DNA of 64,000 nt, taken from contig JALNQF010000051.1 of the NCBI GenBank assembly GCA_028456385.1, forward strand, positions 124,001 to 188,000, given 5' to 3'. Shown here piece after piece: positions 12,227 to 23,413 of this stretch. Both the position numbers and the translations under genes were made by a program. Origin of the DNA: Ophiosphaerella korrae. Its lineage: Eukaryota > Ascomycota > Dothideomycetes > Pleosporales > Phaeosphaeriaceae. The notes under the pieces are model-generated. The model worked only from the letters and a program-made list of their open reading frames with translations, ran no database searches and had not been told where the DNA came from. How positions within the stretch are numbered: position 1 is the first letter of the stretch; every line of letters begins with the position of its first letter.

Positions 12227-12680
12227 CTATAACCGTTCATAACCCAGCCAATCTACTCTGATGAATGACAGGACATACAAGTCAAGTTGTAAGTGCTCAG
12301 GGTTTACTCACTCAATGTGAACTTTGGAAGCACTGTCAATCCGGATCTCGGATAGTTTCTTCTTACCCTCGTTTAGAGTAAACAACTGTAGATCTACGTA
12401 ATACGTCTGGGCAATTTCTGCGAACATGGCGTTTCCTTGATCCTATGGACTTTTCATTTAGCCGGATTAGGCATGCTATATATTACACGGATCTGCCGTG
12501 CGCAAGGGTCGGCTTTCCAAGGTTTCGGATTCAGCAGCTGCCTAGTACACAAAGGCACTTCAATCTTATAATATTAACAAAACTACTCCTTTGTATTGAG
12601 AAGTATATGTATTCTTGAAGCTTGCTACGCGCTGATATCGAAAATCTTTTGCGAGTCGCGGATGGCTTATAGAGAGCGGT
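12227..12680. other. Intergenic with a short minus-strand open stretch
   Basis: About 450 bases, probably the promoter of the downstream glycosyltransferase gene. On the minus strand, 12442-12312 is open for about 43 codons and looks protein-like (for example AEIAQTYYVDLQLFTLNEGK). It begins right after an in-frame TAG that could equally be a splice acceptor. I see no partner exon upstream. Confidence 0.3.
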
Positions 12681-13988
12681 ATGACAATTCGTAGCCATGG
12701 TCGTCTATGCTACCTGGCGACCTTTGGTCTATTCATTCTACTCTTATTTTTGAAGTCGAGGTACAATAGAGGGCTTGTCAACAAGAAAGCTTGGAGAAAC
12801 AGACATGGCACTGGTAACTCCACGTTAGGGGTACAGCCATCCTACCTTGATTAATCACAAGAATAACTTATTAGTTGCCATAGTTCGAGTCAATTTTCGT
12901 CATCAATGCACCATGGCGTACCGACCGCAAAGACTCTCTCACACTCGCGGCGGTACATACTGGCATCTCGCTCGAGTGGATCGACGGTGTCAACTCATCC
13001 ACTATTGATGAAAGAGCGTACCCGCAAGGCGATCATAAGTCAATGGCAAGTGGGAATCGGGGAAGTTGGAGAGCACATGTTAGTATTGAACTTAAGCCTG
13101 TTACTATTGCTGACTTGCTAGATGGACGCAATACGAACGTGAGCATATTGAACTTAGCCCTCGACGTAATAACGTGGGTTGTTGACATTTCCCAGGGTAA
13201 TTGAAAGGAATCTGAGCACTGCACTAATTTTCGAAGATGATGTAGATTGGAGTCCTCAAATTCACTCACAATTAGCTGCGTTCGGACTCGCAAGTCAAAA
13301 ACTTCCAGCGATGGTCGCCAATGCTGAGCTTAAAGCTCAATATCGAGGCCAAACGACCGAATACCCGAAAAACCAAATATCAAGCTCGGATACTCTAGAA
13401 TTGGCAGAATCCTATTTCTCTTCTGCACAGTCTTCTCAACCTTACGGCGATGCCTGGGATGTCCTCTGGCTGGGTCACTGCGGCACTTATCTTCCACCCC
13501 ACCAGTCGTCAAGAACGTTTTCCGCTCCTGCAAATCGATTGATGCTTTTGAACGACGCAACCGTGCCTGCTCCACGCAATCGAACGTCCCCAACAACCCC
13601 ACCCTCCACAACTGATGCACTCTACCCACCGTATACACGCGTTTATCATCGTTCAGAGAGCACTCTTTGCACTCTCGCCTACGCTGTCACACAGCTAGGC
13701 GCTCGCAAGATCATGTATGAGCATGGTATTCGTAATTTCGACCGAGGATACGATTTCGCACTCAGCGAGTGGTGTGATGGACAGACAGCACATATGGGGG
13801 ATAGGCCGCTTTGCCTGACTAGTAGTCCGCCGTTATTTAGTCACTACTGGCCGGATAGGGGTGAGGGAGGCGGTGGGAGGAGCGATATCATGGGTGTTGG
13901 AAAAGATGGAGTAGACTGGGGAAGAAGACAGTTGGTCGAAAGCGTGAGAGGGGGCTTGGAGAATGTCGTCGAAGGTGGCGACTTATAA
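12681..13988 (+). CDS. Glycosyltransferase family 25 protein, type II membrane
   Basis: Exons are 12681-12830, 12884-13078, 13122-13138 (17 bp) and 13196-13988, giving 384 residues. The N-terminus has a hydrophobic anchor (CYLATFGLFILLLFL) after a short basic stretch, as expected for a type II Golgi or ER enzyme. After the first splice, the sequence FESIFVINAPWRTDRKDSL is the typical GT25 start. Residues 131-139 read LIFEDDVDW, the acidic DxD-like donor-binding motif. Downstream, DAWDVLWLGHCGTY and TLAYAVTQLGARKIMYEHG fit the family. GT25 enzymes transfer sugars, galactose in the procollagen and LPS relatives; donor and acceptor here are unknown. The splice at 12830/12884 (donor GTACAG) was chosen because it alone keeps the frame; a nearby GTAACT donor would break it. 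Confidence 0.88.
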
Positions 13989-14310
13989 ATCTAATGTGCA
14001 ATGTCTTGTAAGATGTGATTCTGAACCATATATCGGCAATGGCTGACCATGTCGCAGACAGTGAGAGCTCAGGAACATCACCGCCCCTTCCTACTTTCAC
14101 TATACCATTGCCCAACAACACGATTGGTCTTTCTTCTGTCTGGATATATACCCGGCACAAACCCCCCCTTTTCAAACTGCTTGTTTTTCTCTTTCTTCTC
14201 ACGCGTCAACTAATGCCCCGGATTTTGGTCGCCCCAACGTTATCAAGGTTTCACTACGGCACGCCCTATTCTTGTTTGCGCCAGTGCCTCTGCCATACAG
14301 CTCATTCAGC
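13989..14310. other. Intergenic, no gene seen
   Basis: About 320 bases between the glycosyltransferase and carboxypeptidase genes, both on the plus strand. A CT-rich stretch and a TATATA-like element (near 14145) fit a promoter for the carboxypeptidase. Confidence 0.4.
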
Positions 14311-17117
14311 ATGGTTGGTACCGCTTTGCAGCGCTCTCACAATTGCTAACTCCCATTGACAGGTCCAACTACCGCCCGTCATTCTAGCGTCCATCGTCTT
14401 CACTGTTCGCCTCGGTGCCCAACAGTATCCGCTACTAGTCACCTATGATACTATACTCACGTCGCTCATCAATCCCAATATCACCATTCCCTATAAGCAG
14501 CCTTTACCCAGAACATGTGCTACTGCCTTCGACACACAAAAGCAGTACTCTGGCTACGTCAATCTTCCACCATTCACCCTTGCACCCTACCAGCAGAACT
14601 ACTCCATCAACACCTTCTTCTGGTTTTTTGAGTCACGCACTAGCCCCGAGACAGCGCCCCTAACAATATGGCTTAATGGAGGCCTAGGATATTCTAGCAT
14701 GGTCGGGCTCTTCGAGGAACTAGGCCCTTGCGAGATTGTACTGTTTGCCAACGGTAGCTACGGTACGGAACCACGGCTCCGGGGATGGGACCGCAACTCA
14801 GACTTGCTATTCATCGATCAACCAACTCAAACTGGTTTCTCGTATGATGAGCGCATCAATGCATCTATTGATCTCAGCAATAACGACCCATTTGCGCTGG
14901 AGAATCGTGAGGAACCCCATCCCCTCGAACTGCGTATCCCTCTATGGCGCGCCATCAACGGTACATTCTCATTAGGTCGAAGTCACAATACACAAGGCTC
15001 GAGCGCAATTGCTGCAAGGGCTTGTTGGCACTTCCTCCAAAGCTTCTTCTCTGTATTTCCACAATACGGCCCCGGTACGCGTCCCAATCAAACTACCATC
15101 AAATCTACCGGAGTGAACCTATCCACTGAAAGCTACGGTGGCATGTACGGTCCTACCTTTGCCGAATACTTCATAGACCAGAATGATCGCCGCCGATTTG
15201 GAGAACTTTCCAATAGCACGTTAGAGATCAATCTTGACTCTCTTGGCATCGTCAATGGTGTCATAGACTGGCTGGTCGGAGTGATATCGTATGCCAATTT
15301 TACACGCAGCAACACCTACGGTTTAACCATGACAAATCGACTGACTTATCAGAACGCCATATCCGAGTTGCAATCTGACACAAGTTGCCGAGGGTTGGCT
15401 TCTCAATGCCACAACTTGACCCAATACCTCGATCCTGAAGATTCCAGATCCAGCCAACTTACAAACGATGTTTGCGCGCGTGCTCAAGCTGCTTGTCAAA
15501 CATCCATTCTGTTCCTTGACCAACAAGTTGATAGGAGCTTTTATAATATTTGTGTTCCATTGAAGATTGGTCTAAGCTCCCGCTACCAGGAATACTTAAA
15601 TATTGCCAACATCATGCACTCCATTGGCGCCCAGGTCAACTACACACAGCCTGGTTGGGCAGTGGCCAAATCCTTGCTGGGAAGTGAGTAGTCACCTCGC
15701 CTCAAGTGATGTCTTGCTGATAGAAGACAAGTTGGAGACGCTGTTCGTGGAACTCAACTCCAGTCCCTCGCAAAACTATTCAATCGCGGGGTCCGCGTAG
15801 CTTTCATATATGGGGATGTCGATATCTTCTGGAATTGGTATGACGGTCAGAATGCCTTACTTGAACTCGCCCGTCTTGTTCCCACTTACAGCTCAGTCTT
15901 TCCAGATGCTGGCTATGCCGACATCGTCGTAAATGAATCATACGTTGGAGGTCACGTTCGGCAATTTGGCAACTTGTCTTTTTCCTGGATATTTGACGCC
16001 GGTCACTTTGTGCCACGACACCAGCCCGAGACAGCTTTTACTGTTTTCAGTCGCATTATTCAGGGCGATGATATCAGTACTGGCCAGAACGTCAACTCTT
16101 CTAACTTTGGTACGAAAGGCATCCGCGACTCATCATCACATTCGAATAAAATCCCTGGTGAGCCGAAGCGAATTTGTTGGCTGAGGGACGCCTGGCATAC
16201 CTGCACGCAAGAAGAGAAAAATGCTATCAATGACGGCGATGGTCATGTTGTCAATGGGGTCTGGTCCCCAGGACCTAAAGGCTCGACGAGCCACACCTCA
16301 CAGAGCCCTCCATCGACGTTGAAACCGAAGACTAGCACTGCAAGCTCTTCTGCCCAACTTACTGTAGTCTTCACCGCGGATACCGCTCTTCTGTCAAGTA
16401 TTTCATCAATGTCTGGTGCTTCTTCGCGCAGACCGCCATTCTATTTTCGACGAAAGGGAGCCAAGAGGTACCTTAAACTATTAAACCAAAATGAGTCGAC
16501 GATTGCTGGAGCTATAATTGTTGGTATTTCTATCATGTAAGATACTTGACTCAGATCAGATACGGTCTACCACATCTTATCTACGCGCCCTCATCGAGCT
16601 CCATGAGACACCTTATACTGATCCACGTTACAGCATGCTACTAGTCTTGGTTCTCACGAAACGCTATAGATGTGGGAAGCAGTATACAACGCGCCCTCTC
16701 GACGAAGAAGAAAAATACTCAGGCACCATTATGTCCATACAGCCCGAGCACCGAAGTAGTCGTGTTGAAGACACGCCGCTGCCTGAAAAGGACATCAGTA
16801 CTCTGGCAGCAAGTACTGAGTCTCTCCAGTCGGCACCACTAGCCAATATGGATCCGACGCCGTCAACAGAACAGGATGTGCTACCACTGCTTCCTGCGCG
16901 TGGCTCCATGACTGTTTCACCTAGTCGAACACAGGCCATTACGATGCCTGTAATGGAAGCGATAGAAGAGCGTGCAACTAGTGAAGAAGAAGAAGAAGAA
17001 GAAGAAGAAGAAGATCCGCCTCTACCGCCGCGACCTGCTACTCTGCCTTTGCGCTCCCGCCCCACAACGGCACCTCTACCATCGGGGGTAGCTGGAACAA
17101 TGAGGGCAAAAGTATGA
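14311..17117 (+). CDS. S10 serine carboxypeptidase, membrane-anchored; one unresolved junction
   Basis: S10 peptidases remove C-terminal residues in secretory or vacuolar compartments. Exon 1 appears to be only the ATG (14311-14313); a 49-bp intron ends at 14362 and exon 2 opens with VQLPPVILASIVFTVRLGA, a good signal peptide. Family motifs include DQPTQTGFSYD, the catalytic serine in STESYGGMYGP (Ser258), the acid block YGDVDIFWNW (15809 onward) and the histidine in DAGHFVPRHQPE (15995 onward). The usual NGGPGSSS oxyanion-region motif reads NGGLGYSS here. After 15680 the consensus GTGAGT donor at 15684 would shift the frame. Only a very short intron with a weak donor (15688-15723, 36 bp) or a similar variant rejoins the conserved frame. 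The last intron is 16537-16633. The C-terminus has one membrane segment (AGAIIVGISIMLLVLVL) and a cytoplasmic tail with an eleven-glutamate run, so it is Kex1-like in layout. Length is about 874 residues. It could be diverged, mis-sequenced or decaying. Confidence 0.82.
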
Positions 17118-18034
17118 AGCACTACGGATCCACAGATGCAAGCCTGACCTCATAACCCGACCTTAGGGGGGGGGGGGTTTTGGCACCATGGTGACTTTTT
17201 ACGCATGAACATGGCCTTGTAAAATTAGTGATAGAATCGCTAAGACAGCCCAGCACGAATACCTTTCCTAATGAATGAAATGTCGCGCTTCCCTTGATCA
17301 ATGAAGACAAGCGCGCAATGCATTGCAGACTAGTCCTCACCACGACCTGCCCTAGCCCGCGCGCTGTCTAGTGTGCTAGCACATTATGCGCAAAACATGT
17401 CTAATATGAATACATCGGCGAAATGCACAATGTTAGCTTCGCACGAAGGCATTGCAAGCATGGTGCTGCTCCTCTTTTGCGAAAAGTCGCAAACTTGTAC
17501 GCAACTAGCTAGTGATGCTTGAGAGGATGGATGATTGTATTTTGTCGAAACGGGTTGCGCCGAAGAACGGCCTGCGCAAGTTTTCGGCCGAGGCCATACG
17601 TGAAGTCTTGCTGGGCTGGTAGGATGTAGACGGGCCGGGTGGTCCGGAGAGGGAAAGTCTGGTATGATGGATGGGTGCGCTGGGTTCGGTGTTGGGTCGA
17701 GAGTTTGTTGATGGTTTTGTGCACGTGGGTGGAGGGATGCAGGGTGGTGACGGTGAGCTGAGTTATTGAGTATGAGTAGGAAGAGTGGTATTGAATCGTG
17801 GGTATCGACTTTGCGGCATAAACAAGGTTTTTACCAAAGAGAAATATATACAGGGGAAAGAAACCAATGAAAAGATCGATGGGGCTGGAGGGCCAGCTTG
17901 TTGGTAGCATATTGCCAAAGTGTCTCCTAGACACCAAACGAAGACCTTGTGTGAAGGTATGCGATGCAAGCAGAGGAAATAAACACACAATGAAAAAGCC
18001 AGCCTATTCCATCCTATGAAGTGATGATCAATAT
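17118..18034. other. Convergent intergenic region with a G12 run
   Basis: About 920 bases between the 3' ends of two converging genes. It holds a run of 12 G at 17166-17177 and T/A-rich stretches. A 159-codon minus-strand frame (17988-17509) has low-complexity, untranslated-region-like composition and is not called as a gene. Confidence 0.45.
17166..17177 (+). repeat. Poly-G run (12 G)
   Basis: Twelve consecutive G, about 50 bases past the stop codon of the S10 carboxypeptidase gene, so probably in its 3' UTR. Confidence 0.95.
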
Positions 18035-20083
18035 TCAGGCTTTCTCCCTCCTAAATAAGTTTTTTAAATTCGATTTAATCTTATGCCATTCACCATGTTT
18101 CTTGACCGACAAATGGTCCTTCTCATCTCTGGGTTTTTCCTTCTCATACTTCTTACCCTCTTTGCTTTTGCTTCTCTCGCGCTTCCTTTCTTGTTTCTTT
18201 TTTTTCTCGTTTATGACGAACATGCTGGTTGGACGAGCTTTGAGACCAGGATGCTCAGTGACACCAGAATCCCACATGCCAGCCGTGGTGATAGGATTGT
18301 AGGCTGATTGGGTTTTTCTCGCTCGTTCTGGATTTGGACTAGAAGGCGAAGAAGGGGGCGGGGATGGGTTCGGTGGCGGCGCATCAGTTGAGGGACGAGT
18401 CACGATGGGTAATGGGATAATGGGACGTGGTGATTCATGTGTATGCGTTTCAGAGGAAAATCGTTCGACAGTCGGAGAAAGCGCTAGTTCTTTGATGCGA
18501 AGTATTTCTGCACTGCGCTTGGTTTGTCGCTCTTCTTCGCTTTCGGGCAGAGCCTCATTCTCAAACGCAAGCCCATATCGCCTTCTCATACTCCCGGTCA
18601 TGTTGTGTATGTTTGTGTTGCCAGTCGAATTGGCACGACGCGACCGTGTCTTCTGGACAGGTGAGACAGTCTGGGTTGTCTTTGTCGGAAGATGTGCTGC
18701 TGAGGGCGCCGTGAAACTCGTACTACGAGGGAGCCTGCCTCGACTAGATCTACGCAGCCTAGGAAAAGCACGATGGTTCTCTTCGGCGGCAGAAGAAGGG
18801 GAAATGGATCGAGGAGAATCAAGCAATGACATGGATAGGGTACGGATGTTGGATGGACGGAAGGTGGCAGACGTGTCTAGGGAAGGAGTAGCAGGCTGGC
18901 CAGAAGTAGCCGAAACGCCATAGCCTTTCGAGGCTACCCAAACGCCAGAAACCAATATAAACCGTCGCAGTGTATCTTCGGTGGTGATTGGCATGCGGTC
19001 GCCCGGGAAAAAGGAGTCTTCGTCGATACTGATGGGTGTGAGAGTAGGCGTTTGGACGTTGGACAGCGAAGCAGGGGTGGGCGGAGATGTAATTGATGGC
19101 ATTGTGTACGAGTCCATGATGTTTATCCGACTGCGGTTCATGGTTGCAATGACTGGATGCCGCCGTGAGTTGGCGCGTATGGTACTAAAAGTGTACTTGC
19201 CGTCTTCGTTTGGTGTTGGGAAGGTTGGCGAGACTGGTGAGGGCAGGGACATGCCCGAGGTCCGACGGGACATGGCAGGCCTCAGTACCCAGCGAGCCTT
19301 GAGCGCCAGGCCATGGTAGTCGATAGACGTGAACTCGAAGCCGCCGTTGGGCATGTCGGCGACTTCCCATTGGCTTCGTCCCGCGTCCATGTAGATGATG
19401 GTAGCGTCCTTGTCGTTCTTTGCGGGGCATATGACGCCAACCACCTCCCTGGAGCCCCAGCGATCATCGTCGGAATGGGAGTCGTCCTCCTTCCTCTCGT
19501 ATGCCTCGGCCTCGACTACGAGCAGGTCGCTGCTGCCGAGCTTGTCCCTGCAGTGGAAGGTCCTGGCGAGCTGGCGGGTGGAGCGAGGAGGAAGGAGCGA
19601 AAAGGGGACAACCTCATAGAGGGGCTTGGGGCGCTGGGAAGGAATGACCTGGTGCAATTGCAGCAGAACCTTGGGGCGCAGGTAGAGCTTGGAGCACGTG
19701 TCGGCGGGGCGCGGGGGGCGCGCGCAGATGTACGACGTCTTGGAGCGAGGGGCGCGCTTCTTGGGCTGCGAGTCGAGCGTGGCACTGCTTCCTGACGATG
19801 CCGGGCGAGGAGGGCTCGCCGTCGCGGGGTGGTCGGGATGGCCATGGGGGGCAGGCTTGGTGGCCAGCGAGGGCGAAGGCGAGGGGGTCTGGCGACGCAG
19901 GACCGAGCCGATGATGGACAGCGGCATCTGCACCAGGAAAGAGCCATGGTGGGTGGGCGTCGACGCAGAAACTGCGTCTGGCTGCGGGTCGTCGCTGCCG
20001 TCGTTGCCGTCGTTGCCGTTGTTGCCGTTGTTGCCGTGGCCGTGTTTACGGGCGGTGTTGGCTGGCAGGAGCATGTCCAGCAT
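18035..20083 (-). CDS. Conserved fungal protein of unknown function, Ser/Pro-rich
   Basis: A single exon encodes 682 residues. The N-terminus carries a Gly/Asn/Asp repeat (GNNGNNGNDGNDG) coded by a CGTTGCCGT-like tandem repeat. Residues about 105-275 look like the folded, conserved core: KKRAPRSKTSYICARPP, LYLRPKVLLQLHQV, then DKLGSSDLLVVEAEAYE, DATIIYMDAGRSQWEVADM and FEFTSIDYHGLALKARWVL. The rest is Ser/Pro-rich and probably disordered. A second conserved-looking block, TEDTLRRFILVSGVWVASKG, lies near residue 380. The tail is very basic (KKKKQERKRERSKSK) and ends KIKSNLKNLFRREKA, possibly amphipathic. I recall relatives in other filamentous ascomycetes but no function. The ATG at 20083 is the first after an in-frame TGA. 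A longer upstream ATG (20178) is in another frame. Confidence 0.85.
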   Translation of the reverse strand: MLDMLLPANTARKHGHGNNGNNGNDGNDGSDDPQPDAVSASTPTHHGSFLVQMPLSIIGSVLRRQTPSPSPSLATKPAPHGHPDHPATASPPRPASSGSSATLDSQPKKRAPRSKTSYICARPPRPADTCSKLYLRPKVLLQLHQVIPSQRPKPLYEVVPFSLLPPRSTRQLARTFHCRDKLGSSDLLVVEAEAYERKEDDSHSDDDRWGSREVVGVICPAKNDKDATIIYMDAGRSQWEVADMPNGGFEFTSIDYHGLALKARWVLRPAMSRRTSGMSLPSPVSPTFPTPNEDGKYTFSTIRANSRRHPVIATMNRSRINIMDSYTMPSITSPPTPASLSNVQTPTLTPISIDEDSFFPGDRMPITTEDTLRRFILVSGVWVASKGYGVSATSGQPATPSLDTSATFRPSNIRTLSMSLLDSPRSISPSSAAEENHRAFPRLRRSSRGRLPRSTSFTAPSAAHLPTKTTQTVSPVQKTRSRRANSTGNTNIHNMTGSMRRRYGLAFENEALPESEEERQTKRSAEILRIKELALSPTVERFSSETHTHESPRPIIPLPIVTRPSTDAPPPNPSPPPSSPSSPNPERARKTQSAYNPITTAGMWDSGVTEHPGLKARPTSMFVINEKKKKQERKRERSKSKEGKKYEKEKPRDEKDHLSVKKHGEWHKIKSNLKNLFRREKA

Positions 20084-21264
20084 CGTTCCAGCAACAACGA
20101 CTGCTGCCTCTCCACGCTTGACATGCTGGGAGACAAGTCAGACAGGCTGCCATGATCCTTTTCATAGCGAGATAACATGGGCTGTGCGCTGAGGTTTGGT
20201 TCGACCGTATGTCGTAAAACAGTTAGGATGACATAGACGCCAGGGCTGACTTACAAGCCACGGCCAACGAGCTGACCCTGTCCACAGGGGTCCAAGGCCA
20301 GTCTCGTCCAATAGCTGGTCTGCTCGGCTGCTCAAGCGACTCTCCGACTCTTTGTGCGCTGCATCTACTCCAGGCCTCCAAAGGAGATGGCTTGCAGGCA
20401 GCTAGCTACACCAGTAGCGCAGAAATCGTGTGCTTGCCACCGCGTCGCCTCGTTCTCGCCCCCGCCTCGTGCGGCAGCGGCTGTTCATCTATTCTCCGTT
20501 TTTGCCCTGCACATTGCGCTCGGCACCTACATCGTCCCGGTTCCGCCTGGTCGCTTGAGCCCATCGCGAGCTTGAAACTGAGACACGACTGCCGCGTGAT
20601 TGGCCGTCTTGTGGCATTCCTGCCCCTTGTCGCTAGCCCTTCGCTTCCGAAGCCTCTTCCATTGCTGGCGGCTTCGCTCGGGGTCCAGTCCACATGCTCG
20701 GCGACCGACGCCGTCCGCTTGGCTATGAGCTGACCGCAGTTAGCTACTAATCATTCTTCATGGAAGCATATACTACTCGCGGGCATCCCTTGTTTCTGCC
20801 TGGGCTTCTGCCTGGGATTACATTATACAAACAAGATGCCTTTCTCAAACAATCAGATTTGCTATGCTTGGTTGTGCGCCGTGAGTTGTGCAGCCACTGA
20901 GGGGAAGGTTATCGATAATGCTGAGCTCCCTCATCATCACACTAAAGCGGGTCCCGCGACTTTTCTGCACTCCCCGCGTCACTTCACTGTCTCGTGTCTT
21001 TTCGTCCCATCTAGAGCCAACACTCATGTCATTGTCCACCGGTTTCGTCAATCTCCGTCTTCTGCCGCTTCTAAACCGACTCGCCGAGGCCGACTCCTGG
21101 TCACCAGCTAAACATTTTTATCACAGTTCGTCTTTCCACACCACGAACTCGGAGCAACAACCCACTTTTTCATAGGGCAACTTTCGGTCCGCACATGATA
21201 GCGGACGAACAAACTTGACTCGAACCCGCGCGCATCCGAGGTTGCCTGTAGCTCTCAAGCCACA
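20084..21264. promoter_or_regulatory. Divergent promoter region, no gene seen
   Basis: About 1.2 kb between the 682-residue gene (-) and the SET-domain gene (+). Several open frames of 60-115 codons occur on both strands, but they overlap each other and have the composition of GC-rich non-coding DNA. I see no RNA gene. Confidence 0.4.
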
Positions 21265-23413
21265 ATGTCGTCAGCACCTCTTGAACCAATTCACGGAGAC
21301 TATACAACTGATAACTCTCGCACGTCGGTCGGCGCATTCGTCTCACATCCGTTGGCAGAACAGCTAGTGCGGTGGTTTGTCCGCCACGGGGGCTACCTCA
21401 GTGACCATGTTCAGATCGCCTATAACGAGTCACGTGGCTTTCGTATGCAAGCCCTCGGCCCTCTGACCTCACTAATCGTTGTAACTTGTCCGCTCAAGCT
21501 TACCCTTTCCTGCCTGAATCTAGATCCTAGTCAAAAAGAAGTGCTTCACATTGACAGCCCGTTGCGGCAATACCAAGGCAGAATACCTGATCACATACTA
21601 ACCTATCTTTTGTTGATTGAGCAGCGAAACAAAGGAAAAGATTCGCCATGGCATGCTTACATTGCTTGCTTACCGAAAGCTGAGAGCATGAGTACACCTT
21701 TGTGGTTCAATGAAGAAGACATGACCTTCCTGGCGGGCACTAGCTTGGCACCTGCTGTAAGAGAAAGAAAATCAGACTACCAGCGGCAATGGGAAAATGC
21801 AGTGAGCGTCATGGAAAAGGCTACCCTTATGCTGGCTGACAAAATTGAATTGTAAGTGTCAGACACTATGTCACAACAAGCCAATAGCACACATAATGGC
21901 AGTGGTTGTCATGCATCCTTAGTCTCGTGTGCTCATGCCTGGTCAGCATCCAGTGGTAGCACAAAATGCCTTGTCTTAGAAAACCTTCAATATTGGGACT
22001 TACTCTGTCGCCGGCTTTGTTTCACCGGCCTAGTTTTGCTGCTTTATAGTCATCTCGCTAACCTTGAGCAGCGAATCTCTGCTTTGGGCGGCTACCATTT
22101 TCACCTCGCGTGCTTTCATCTCTACACACATCCTACCTGATCAGGATACAGTGCCCATCCTGTTCCCAGTTGTCGACATTCTTAATCATTCTGTGTCTGC
22201 CAAGGTTGAGTGGGACTTTCAGCCTCGCACTTCCTTCTCCCTGAAGTTGCTCGATGGCGAGACGTTTGTGCCTGGACAAGAACTATTTAACAACTATGCA
22301 CCCAAACAGAATGATGAGTTGATGCTCGGATATGGCTTCTGTCTTGTAAATAACCCTATAGAGCAGTTCCCGTTGAAGCTTGCCTTTCCACCTATGTTAC
22401 AGCAGTATGCACAGGAGGCAGGACTGTTTCGTCCTGAAAATGTACCATTTGGCATGAGTACAGACTTTTTAAAAACAGATCCAAACACAGAGCAGCACTT
22501 TCTGCGGGCCAAAGGTCATCCATTTGGTCGTTATGAGAACTGTGTGCCTTTCTTTAGGGGTATACCACCTTACATCGTTCATTTCTTCTTTGTTCAAACC
22601 TTGCTATCTCTTGACCTTGACGTGGGGGATATCAACATACAGAGGCCCCGGCCCAGAGTTACAGTACAAGTTTTAACCTTGCTACATCAAGCCCTCACAC
22701 AGAGATGCGGCAGCCTCCCCCTCACCCTTGACCAAACGCCCACCAACGAGAAACAAAAGTATGCAAAGGTCTACCGCGACGGACAAGCCCAAATCATTCA
22801 CTCCATCCGCCTCGAACTCGATTCCGCACTTGCTCGCATCCACACGCCAGCTGGCACAACACCACCCCCACAAGCCATCCTCCTCGCATCCAACCACCTA
22901 ACCGCCGCCCTACCCCCTACCCCCGCCGCAAAATTCCTCAGCGGAGCCAAAAAACACAATCTGTCCAACAGCAACACCCTATTCTGGACCCTCCTTCTCA
23001 CCTGCCTTGCCGCCTCCTCGCTAGCCCGCCTACCCGCCGCAACCGCAGCACCTTCTCCCCCATGGCTTCACGCACTGTACATGCGACACGCGCTGCCCGC
23101 GCTTGAAGACGGCATTGAAGACGCAGACACGTATGCGTTTGTCGACGAGCATCTTGCGGATTTCCTCGTGCTTCCTGGTGCCGTCGACGCCACGGAATAC
23201 TTGGACGGTGTCGGCATGGGTTTGGAACAAGGGGTGGTGGCGTTGGCGGGCGGCAAGACGGAGAATCTGGGTGCGAGGATCATCATGTGGGGCATGGGGG
23301 TTGCGGAGAGAGATTTGGTGCCGGTGATGGGGGGTCCCGGTGTGGAGATGTGTTTGTTTGTTGGGGAGGGGGTGGGTGAGGGGTGGATGTATGAGGATGG
23401 AGAATGCGAGTAA
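21265..23413 (+). CDS. SET-domain protein lysine methyltransferase
   Basis: Exon 1 is 21265-21851 and exon 2 is 22072-23413; the 220-bp intron starts GTAAGT and ends CTAACCTTGAGCAG, giving 642 residues. The splice joins ...MLADKIE to FESLLWAATIFTSRAF, restoring a helix typical of Rubisco-LSMT-like SET proteins. VPILFPVVDILNHS places the cofactor-binding NHS at 234-236. FNNYAPKQNDELMLGYGF (residues about 268-285) is the C-terminal SET motif with the active-site tyrosine and the NDELMLGYGF signature. The N-terminal GAFVSHPLAEQ segment (about 28-38) starts the split SET domain. The region after about 300 resembles the helical Rubs-subs-bind domain. Such enzymes methylate lysine on non-histone proteins such as ribosomal or elongation factors; the target here is unknown. 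The 3' half of exon 2 is C-rich, then G-rich, unlike exon 1. Confidence 0.9.

Noticed and set aside
12681..12813. Use of the GTAACT donor in the GT25 first exon
   Set aside because: It leaves phase 1, and neither acceptor nearby returns to the conserved frame; the GTACAG donor at 12831 does.
17509..17988. 159-codon minus-strand frame with several membrane-like segments
   Set aside because: It lies just past the stop codon of the 682-residue gene on the same strand, has low-complexity Thr/His-rich composition and no family resemblance; more likely 3' UTR.
19516..20178. 220-codon minus-strand frame starting MLSRYEKDHG
   Set aside because: It overlaps the 682-residue gene in another frame and becomes Arg/Pro/Ala-rich, typical of an out-of-frame shadow. 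The upstream ATG may act as a uORF at most.
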